Part shown: piece after piece, positions 55,047 to 64,000 of the stretch | Position numbering within the stretch: the stretch's first letter is position 1 | Layout: each line of letters starts with the position of its first letter | NCBI RefSeq assembly: GCF_036370855.1 | Contig: NC_088117.1 | Location: forward strand, 9,858,001-9,922,000 | Direction of reading: 5' to 3' | Length of the DNA stretch: 64,000 nt | Origin: Dromaius novaehollandiae | Lineage: Eukaryota > Chordata > Aves > Casuariiformes > Dromaiidae | Notes under the pieces: generated by a model | The model's input: only the letters and a program-made list of their open reading frames with translations | Told to the model about the DNA's origin: nothing | Databases searched by the model: none | Position numbers and translations under genes: made by a program

Positions 55047-58000
55047 ATGATCATCAGCTTGATGATCCGAGTGCTCATGATGTTCCCGCTGGGATTTTGC
55101 TGGCCATCAGTTTTCCAAGAGGTAAGTATGACCTCCGGAAAATACAGCTTCCAGGAAGGCTGTTTTTATTTCTAGGAAAGAAAAAAGGGAAAAACACAAT
55201 ATTTTCTAAGCCAAAATGTATCAAACCGCACTAATCAAGAAGATAAAACTATTTCCCCTGGGTGGTCATTGTGTAGCATATGCTTAATGCAAAATAAAAC
55301 CATTAGAACTTGGCATCAATACTTGTGAAATTGTTTGCTGACATTCCTTCTAGGTTAGGTTAAGTTAAATTGTAGTCTTCTATCCATTTGTTTTTCTTAA
55401 AAAAAAGTAAAGCTGTTCTTCTTATTGCAGAAATTTCTCAGAGCTTTGGATCCGGAAGATGTTTTCTCTTATTTTGGCACCAGCTCGGTTTCTGATGGTA
55501 TGCAGGGCTCCTTTCTTCTTGATTCTGGAGCACATTTGTTAGTTTATTTCTAAACCTGTATGTTTGATAACACGAAGAACACTTATTTCCTAACCCTGAT
55601 CTGACAAGTGTTTTAAATTTCAGAATACTTTACTCATGCAGGTGATCCTTGTTTCAGTGTGTAAGCAGCTGAAGAGCTGGGTCAGTATTTAAAATCTGCT
55701 AGAGGAGGTATCATTTTTTGTGCTTTTCTATTATAGTCCTCATTCTCCCTATTGGCATTTTTCTACAAAATTGACAGATCCAGGTTGTCTGAATGGGAAA
55801 CTATAGACTAAGAATGGTTTTAAATGTATTTGTTAAATTTTTTAAATAAGTGTATGGAGAGGTTAGTATTCCAGGGCTAGATTAGTGGTAGTTCAGAATT
55901 AAAATGCATGTTAACTTTCAGATTCTCCAAGCAAGGATGTTGTGTAGTTGTGAGGTCACCTAGCGCTCATCCCAGTGTCTCTGGATTATGCTAATTCACA
56001 CTCCAGTAATACTTAGCATCTGAAGAAGTAAAACTGTCTCAACCTTTGTCAAATGAGCTGTCCTCCTCCAGGAGGAAGCAAAAGTGCAGGTTAATCAGGA
56101 GCCAGTTACAGAGCTGCTGTCTGTACCTGCATTATCCTCAGTTTGGAGCAGAGAAAAGCACAGGAGATTTTTGACTATTGACACAATGACCCCACAAGGC
56201 CACAGCTATTATTTGGAGAATAATTTTTCCCATGGAGACAGATAGTCACATTAGTTTTCATGTATCATTATTATTTTCCATAACTGTTGCCCTTTTTCTG
56301 GTCTTTTCATTTCTTTCAGTGCCCGAGTTTGTTGTTGCTCAGCCAACTTGCCCTTGTAAAGAAGAGCAGATTGGGCTGGTGTCATGTCGAATTCAACACT
56401 GCTCCATTGAGGCCTGGGGACAGGTCTATGCCTTTGAGTTTCTGGAGGACCATGCCCTTCTGTCCTCTTCCTTTGTGAGCAATGACATCGTGAACTCTTC
56501 CTTTAGCTTACTGAAGCGATTCTCAGGCAACTGCTTTGCAGGTGGAAATCCACTGCAACCTCCAGGGGCTAAGTGTAGAGTCACTTACTGTGAAGGGCAG
56601 CTGGTGAGTATGCACTGAATTTCTCAGCTTTTTTTACAACCTTTACAGCCTTTGTAGGTTAGCACTTGATGCCCCAAACAATAAATGCCTTGACTGTGTT
56701 TAAATCCTGCATATGTGAACCACCCATTTGGTAAATCTGAGCACTGAAAAGGAGAAACAGGAAGGAAATGGCACACAGTTCTCTGTTGATAGCAAATGTC
56801 TTTGGAATAACTCAGAGATGGAATTTCATCTCCTTTAGCAAGGGGTCATCATTGCAGATGAGGAAAAGATTCATATCAGACCTGTCAGAAGCAAAGATAT
56901 TGCCCTGCTGAAGGAGCTTGTCTTCTCCAGACCCCACATTATCCTCAGAAGTGCCGGAAGAGGGGCAAGTACAGCAAGAGGTAATGTATGTGGTCATTCA
57001 GGGAGGAAGCCCTGGTCATTCTGTCCTCACAAGCTGTCTTCTAGTCATGGGGTTGCATAGATGAGCTCCAGGGAAAGATTTATACCTGCAACTATATGAT
57101 TATGCTTGATATATGTTTGTCACCTCTCTGAGATGTAAATAGTGTGTTTCCATTTAGGTGTTTATAGGCAGTTTAATACCTGTCAATGGACAGAAGGCAG
57201 AACTGTGTTCTCATACCCCTCTGCTGTTCCATCACTGCTGGTGATTTCTGCAGTGGCCATCTTTTTATCTTCATTTGATAGGACTGGCTTTGTCACTCAC
57301 GTGAGATTAATTAGCATACAAACAGAAGGATATTGGAATTGGCAGAGGACAGTTTTGGACATGGGTGGGGTGTTTTACACGTGCTAAAGTTTTTTATCAA
57401 GGATGCAGTCAGGTGAGAGAAACCAACAGAAATGGGAAAACTGGGCAAGTGTCTGGAGGAGTGGTCTTATAGTTGGATAATTCTAGTCTTTCAGGAAAAG
57501 GGAGTGGACCTGTAGGAGCTTCTATGTCATCTCGCATCTTAAATTCCCTGTGTTGCTTTATGCCGTTCAGCAGGGCGGTCTCCTTCTCGCCTGCGGAAGA
57601 GGGCTGAGGGAACTGTCAAACACCTGGAGCTGATGGTTGTAGCAGGTCCTGATGTTTATTTGCACCACAAAGAGGACACGGAGCGATACATTCTTGCTAA
57701 CCTGAACATTGTGAGTAGCTTGCTCTTTGAGTTGCTGTCCCAGTTTGAGAGCTCGCAGTGTCACAGGCTGGAAGGGAGTCTGGCAGACTCACTTCTGTGA
57801 GTGCATTCACAGACGTGTTTGTGATTATGGAGCGCTGCCTATATGCAGGGCATTCCTCTGTGCTTTCATTGGCACTGCACAGGCAAACTTACCCTTATAC
57901 AAGAAGCTGAATGAGTAGAAGTGGGCATTAGAAGCTTTGAGGTTGTAGCTTTGAAGCCCATGTAGAAAATACAGCTGTTTGTTTTGTTATTGTTCTTGGT

Positions 58001-61000
58001 ATATAGCTAGTGTCAGATCCAGTAGCAGGAGTTTTATCACCAGAGTTTTGATCCAGTTCCTGTTGACTTCAGTGATGTTGAACCAGATCCACCAAATTAA
58101 TTGTATGTTTTACACTTCAGCATCTTATTTCTATTACAGATTTTTTCTAAACTTACCCTTTTGCTCTCATTAAGAATTTGTTTATGCATTTTGTGTATGA
58201 ATAGCTACAAAGTATTTAGCATTTATTTTCCTACCTCATGAAACTGTTTTCCATACAGATTTTTATCTCTGCTTCAGAAAGAGCCTGACAAATCTAACAA
58301 CACCTCTTGTCAGTTGACAGATGTTTTTACAGGGTGGTTTGTTCTCCAACAACCCATTTATACCCATGCTTTACTGTTGTACTTTCCGGTGATTTTCTGG
58401 TCACCTCTTATGGTTACTGGGTGCGTTACCTGTGTAAATGATTGCATCCCTGTTTTTGAGAGTGGGTGGTGAGTCACCTAGGTACCGTGTTTATTGAATG
58501 CCTTTTATCACTTAACAGGGAGCAGAGCTACTGAGAGATGCTTCACTAGGTGCTCATTTCAGGGTTCACCTGATGCAAATGATTATTTTGAGAGAACCAG
58601 AGGTAAACAGAAAAGACTTTGTTCAAATCTTGTCCAAGGGTTACCAACTTGAAGGGTTGGTAAAAGCTGTATGAAATGTGCAGACATGTGCCTTCACTCT
58701 AGATGGACATAAACATCACAACAAATATCACCTCCTCGCTGATCAGTGTTTGTGAATGGAGCAAGAAAGTCAACCCCCAGAATGACTCTGATCCCCAGCA
58801 TGCTGACATTGTCCTCTATGTGACCAGGTACTGAAGCTCCCCTGCCCTGGGAAGAGACTAGAAATGAGGTGGTTGGTGTCCAGTACAAAGACAGTGATTT
58901 ATACTGAGTCTTCCAGCAGTTTGGCAGCAAAGAGCCTATAGAGAAAGGCTGATTATCTTGCCCTTATTGTAATGTGGTTAGTCAGAGGTGCCATTTCTTC
59001 AGTTTCTGGAGGAACTGGAATATTCCCCAAGCCCTGATGATCCAGACTGCAGTGGATGTAGCGTGCTTCCAGAGCAGCACAACCAAACCCATTGCAGCTG
59101 CTTGTGGGCAGAAAAGTCAAGTGACAGCTGGAAGTGAAAACCTGTTGGTATTTCTAGAGGATTTCTAATGCTACAGAGATTTCCTCCGACTCATGCGTTT
59201 TATCTGACTTGCTCTTGCTCTTTGCTCCGGCTCCTTGCTCTTGCTGCTTTGCTCCGGCTCCTTGCTCTAAACTGCCTGCACTAAATGTGTTGAAAGAAAT
59301 CTTTTCTTATGTGTAATGGCTTTGTTTTGATGCTCTTTCTTCAAAAAGATGATGATATCACTCTGTCTTTTGCAAATAGGGTTAGGTCATTACATTCTTT
59401 CTGCTTGTCTGGAGACATTATGCTTTTTTATGTAGAATCACCACAGGCTTTGAACAGTGGGCACTTGTGTGACCCTACTGCTAGCATCGTATCCCAGGGA
59501 GATGCATGTGTCAAAAGAAATGTAGGTAGTTGGCAAAGTTAGATGAGGAAGGTGCAAATAAATGTGGTTGGAAGTCTAGACCTGACTTTATTAATTGCAG
59601 TGGTTCTTTGCTCTTCCCTCTGTGTCTGTCTCCCTAACCTTAGGTTTGACCTGGAGTTACCTGATGGGAACAAGGAGCTACGTGGAGTGACCCATTTAGG
59701 TGGAGTCTGCTCCTCCTTCTGGAGCTGTGTTATTACCCAGGACACAGGCTTTGACCTGGGAGTCACCATAGCCCATGAGATTGGGCACAGGTCAGTGAGG
59801 AAAGCCCCAGAGCAGCAAAATATGCCTGCTGTTTTATTCAAGAAAACCCTTTTCCCCATTTAAAGGGTTCAGGAGAAAGGAAAGTATCTCATGGCGTTAA
59901 CAGTAGGCTTCCTACAGATCATTCAAAACTTTTGGGAAGAGTTCCTTGCATTCCTGCAAGTTCATTCTTTCTGCAAGAAGAGACACTGGAAACCAAGTCT
60001 CTGGGCTTCTGCTCCTCAGGGCACTATGTTTCTTCTGTTGCAGTCTTGGAATCCCCCACGATGGTGAGGGGAATCACTGCAGTAGCAGCGGCTACATCAT
60101 GGGTTCAGCAGGAAACCACAACAGTATTGACCTTGCCTGGTCACAGTGTAGCCAGGAAGAGTTCCTGGCCTTTGTCAGGTAAGTGAATGGTTGAGTTCTG
60201 TGTGCTTGTGTGCATGTATGGGAATGTTTCCATGCATTGGGAGCTCAGGAGAGAGAAGGGTAAGAATAGGAGGTTCTTGGAAAATAAGGAACTGTAAATT
60301 ACTTAAGGTTTGTTTATTTCATATTGCTTGTGTCTTTTGTTGAGGTTAAACCCAGACTTTGCTTCAAGTAACTGGAAATTGCTTTGGTCAGTGACTAACG
60401 TGCCTGGGCTGTGTTTGACTCCGCAGACACTAGCTCAGCTGGGAAAATTTATTTAAAATGTCAAAGCATCTAGGTTTAAACAAGCACTGTAGGCTGTGAA
60501 CTGGCTGGGTGAGGAATAGATATGGGTTTCTGTTACAACTTCAGCAGAAAGGAACTGTGAGCATCTCCAGGCAATGACTTTTTTAACTGTTGCAGCTAAA
60601 TCCATCACAGCCCACTGTAAGCATGTGTTGTCTGGGAAAACAACAGCCCACTCCCAGAATGAAGCTCAGCAGAAGTTTACAAATATGTCACTGTCCTTAT
60701 TGCCCACAGCTGGGAAAGTTATATTTCTTGTGTCTCTATCAGCACAGGCCAAACAAACTGCTTAAATGACCTGCCGGACATGGACGGCAGCATCCCCGGG
60801 TGGAAGCCTGGCTTATACTATGGAGCAGATGAACAATGTAAAATAGCCTTTGGGAATGTTGCCACAGCGTGCACCTTTGCTGACAGCAACGTTGTAGGTA
60901 GAAAGTTCCTGTCTGTATTTCTGGGGGCAGCTGGGAAATGTTCTAGAGCCAGGATTCAGGGGGAGGTGACACTCTTAGTATAAAGGGACTGAAGGTGCCC

Positions 61001-63239
61001 TTCTACCTCAGACTTCTTGGTAAAGAACAAACCTTAAAGGGCTTTTAAAATGCTTCTCTTCTCACCTCCATTACCTCTGTTGTCCACACAAGTCTCCTTT
61101 AAGATTTGCACCATGATTGTACCCAGAACCTTTTGTCCAAACAGGGGTCTGGCAGTGGTAGTTCTGGGTACACCTGTTCAGGCAAGTCTTGAGTCCTCTC
61201 TTGGGGAGCTCTTGTTTCACTGGATCCTCTAGCCTTCCCTCCGCTTCTGCAAGTCTGAGAAATGTAGCATGGCTAATAGCTGCCGTCTGGATATGCTTGT
61301 TAATGAGAGGAAACACTAATCTGGATGAAACTTCAACTGCTTCAGTTGATCCTCTTCTAGTGTTACATCTGGCAGTGCCAGCCTTTTGCGAGGCTCACAA
61401 CTCTTGCCCAATGGCAGGAGAAATTAAGGAACTTGCCTGCATTGTTGGGTAGCTGTGGGGAAACCAGACATCCGGGATGTGCACAATTTAAACTGAGCAG
61501 CTTTTGGGGCACTGGGTTGATGAGCCTAAATGACTTCCTGAATACCCTTTTTCTTGCCACACCAGGATATATGTAAGGTTCTCTCATGCCATGTACAACC
61601 AGGAGACAAATCTACCTGCACTCGGCTTCTTGTTCCCCTTTTGGATGGTACTGAGTGTGGAATCAATAAGGTAAGGAGGCTGCTGATGCTCTGTGATTAG
61701 GAATGGGACTGTTTTCTTCTTACCTCCTATGAGAAAGTGGCTCATTCATCTTGGGTTCCCTGTTACAGTCTGGTCTGCCAAGAGGTGGGATTTGTGCAGT
61801 GACCCTGCTGTGGTCACTGTGGTGCTGCTGCCAATTTTGTGTATCCTTGGTCTTAGTGGTGCTCCAAGGGACGGTGCAGCTCTCTGGAAGAACTGAACCC
61901 CATGGCCGTAGTGCATGGGCGGTGGTCCAGCTGGAGCCCCTTCTCCTCCTGCTCCCGCAGCTGCGGGGGTGGAGTTGTGATAAGGCAGCGGTTCTGCAAC
62001 AACCCCAGGTAAGGAGGTGGGGACCTGTGGAGTTTGCAAGGCCTCTAGGCCAAGGGAGTGTTGCTCTTTGCTTATGATGGACCTGCTTCTACAGAGTTCT
62101 TTTCTTGTTGCTTCCAGGCCTGCTTTTGGGGGGCAGGAGTGCCAAGGAGCTGGCATCCAAGTAGAGATGTGCAATACCCAGGTAGTGGAGCTAATCACAG
62201 CTTCTGAGCTTTCTACTTAATGCTGTTTAACCCTTTGAGAGCTGTATGATTTGGGGCCATACTTTTCACAGCTGATTGCTCTGGGAAGGAGATCTAAGAT
62301 TTGGCATGCAGCCTCCACCTGTGTGACAACAGGAGAGGTATTTGTTCAACTGTGTCTAAAGACAACAGTGTTCTTTAACAGCTTTTTTCATATGTAATGA
62401 AGAATTTTCTCTATGCCTCTATAGTAGGACAGACTCTGAGAACAGTGTCTCCATTTAATGCTAGCTTGCTTTAGAGAGATGTTTTTGTATTGTTCCTATT
62501 TTTCTATGTCCATTTATTTTGTATAAATATCAAAGATAATAGCTTCCAAATACAATTCTCTGCGTATCATGCAGCTTCACTTTGACGTGATATTCTTTAT
62601 TTTCAATAGTTCTGCAGGTGTTTTGCTTACCAGCCATTCCTTTCTGCTCCAGAGTTGGCTGCCTTTAGCTAGTGGGTGAAGTGCTGCTTGGGGTTCTGTG
62701 CTTAGTAACTTTTCATTCCCTGTACAATTCTCACTGGGATGCAGGCCTGTCTGATGAGCCAGCTGGACTTTATGGCTGAACAATGTGCAGCAACAAATTT
62801 AAAGCCACTGGATCTCACTGTAGAAGTGCCGTCTTTTTACACCTGGACTTCTGCTGTTGGCTTTGCCAAAGGTAAGGAAAGACTGAGACTGTAGTGTCTT
62901 TGGGTGGGAGAGTGCTCTGTGGCCCTGAGTGTACTTTAAAATCAAAAGGCTGTTTCACTGGTTTTGGTTTCCGGGTGAAACCTTCATGCTCTTTTTGTCA
63001 GATCCTTTTGAGTTCTTCCTGTTGTTTGATGGTCAGCTCTGTGCCTTTCTGAATGAGTAATTCCTGTCTCCTCCTATCTGCCTCCTCCAGGGGACTTGCT
63101 GTGCAAGCACATGTGCAGAGCAGTTGGAAAACAATTCATGGTAAGCCGTGAAGATAGTTTCATAGATGGAACCAGATGCGAGCAGGATAACTCTGAACAC
63201 CATGGGGCTTTCCATCTGTGTGTAATGGGAAGCTGCAAA
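55047..63239 (+). CDS. ADAMTS13: ADAMTS13, von Willebrand factor-cleaving protease (5' part)
   Basis: Secreted zinc metalloprotease; the gene runs off the window. Exons are 55047-55121, 55431-55497, 56320-56603, 56839-56980, 57571-57710, 58519-58602, 58703-58827, 59644-59790, 60044-60178, 60743-60893, 61566-61670, 61857-62008, 62118-62181, 62745-62871 and 63091-63239, giving 649 residues in frame. The order is signal peptide (1 to about 22); an M12B-type propeptide to RLRKR (196-200, furin site); a protease domain with HEIGHSLGIPHD (350-361) and Met-turn YIMGS; a disintegrin-like region (about 400-485); TSP1 (about 505-557, WSSW and CSRSCGG for C-mannose and O-fucose); and the start of the Cys-rich domain. 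Sequons N268 and N272 are present. Human RGDS is REDS here. Exons 5-15 match human closely; exons 1-4 rest on splice phase and propeptide pattern. The ATG choice is the least certain point. Confidence 0.92.
59221..59274. repeat. 27-bp tandem duplication in ADAMTS13 intron 7
   Basis: Two copies of a 27-bp unit beginning TTTGCTCCGGCTCCTTGCTC start at 59221 and 59248, with a partial copy just upstream (TTGCTCTTGCTC). It is a pyrimidine-rich simple repeat of no evident function. Confidence 0.85.
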
Positions 63240-64000
63240 GTAAGTGACTATCGGATCCAGGTGAACCTCAGACATGTAACCTGCATTAAACAAGTCAACT
63301 TATTAGGAGCAAGAGAAGAAACACGCTGTGTCCCAAGCAGCAGAGCAAGCTCGTCTCAAAAGAAGAGTTTTGTTCTTAGCTTACTGGAGGTAGTCCAGCT
63401 AATCTAGTGTTCTGTCTGTGTATCCAGTGCCAATGCCCTCTAGATAAGATATTCTGCTAATTATGCAGTAAGTACATGAGGCTATTCATCCCTAATCCAT
63501 GCAGCAATTGGTTTATGCCTTGGTTGAAGAGACATTGTTAGCTGTTCTGCTTGCATAGTATAAATAGCCATGGAAAATGCTGACTTTCAGAGAGAGGTTA
63601 CATGGTTTGAATGTATTGTGTCAGTGGCAAAATAAGGAGAAAAGCCTGGGAACTGTAACTCCAGAAGTTGATTTGTTGGAACCATTATCAAAATGGAAGT
63701 ATAGCAATCGTTCCTGGTTTTGACATGAGAAAGGTATTCTTTCATGATGAACTTGGATTTAACTACCCACTGATGTCTATATTTTAGTAACTGCTCAGTG
63801 CTGATCCCATTGTCTTTTGTCTGTTGTTTCTTTACATTCCCAGAATACTCTTTTTAAATTTTGTGGTTTTCTGATTCTTCCAGTGTTCACAATGCTTTGT
63901 AATGCATTTCCACCAAATGAACAGCAGAGGGTGTAGGCATTATCTGTTCTGATTTCTGCTGTTTCATTGGCAACTGCAATAAATATGTATGTTACAACAG
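63240..64000 (+). other. ADAMTS13: ADAMTS13 intron 15, running out of the window
   Basis: The donor GTAAGT follows the exon ending CVMGSCK. I saw no exon resembling the next human block (TFGCDGRMD), so the rest of the window is intron. Nothing else was recognised here. Confidence 0.7.

Overview
This is nuclear DNA from a vertebrate, most likely a bird. The coding sequences are vertebrate orthologues, the introns are short, gene density is high, GC-rich minisatellites sit beside CpG-island promoters, and I recognised no SINE, LINE or LTR element. Another sauropsid cannot be excluded from sequence alone. The window is the surfeit locus and its flank: MED22 (-), RPL7A (+), SURF1 (-), SURF2 (+), SURF4 (-), STKLD1 (+), REXO4 (-), ADAMTS13 (+). 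As far as I recall, the human 9q34 region has the same order and orientation. I assembled all gene models by hand from splice sites, reading phase and remembered human proteins. Every intron used is GT-AG and every complete model closes in frame.

Layout. 1-5144 is MED22, with its long-isoform 3' end outside the window. 5145-5327 is a divergent CpG promoter. 5328-9773 is RPL7A, whose introns carry C/D-box snoRNAs (SNORD24, a second SNORD24-like copy, and two SNORD36 copies). 11102-15296 is SURF1 and 15571-19157 is SURF2, joined by a 274-bp divergent promoter. 22159-33474 is SURF4, with a long 3' UTR towards 19547 and a 7.8-kb first intron. 34721-48704 is STKLD1, 49340-53991 is REXO4, and 55047-63239 is the first 15 coding exons of ADAMTS13, which continues past the window.

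The strands alternate strictly, giving four head-to-head promoters and three tail-to-tail ends. Most of the genes are housekeeping: Mediator head subunit, ribosomal protein eL8, cytochrome c oxidase assembly factor, a likely nucleolar protein, ER cargo receptor, and a nucleolar DEDDh exonuclease. STKLD1 is a kinase-like protein lacking key catalytic residues. ADAMTS13 is a secreted protease that cleaves von Willebrand factor.

The main points of interest are an ADAMTS13 with a full-length metalloprotease propeptide (the human one is very short), a second U24-like snoRNA in RPL7A intron 3, stop codons of SURF2 and REXO4 that overlap AATAAA, a perfect RFX X-box over the SURF1 start codon, and minisatellites at three of the four divergent promoters. 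I found no convincing new multi-gene system, virus-like element or CRISPR.
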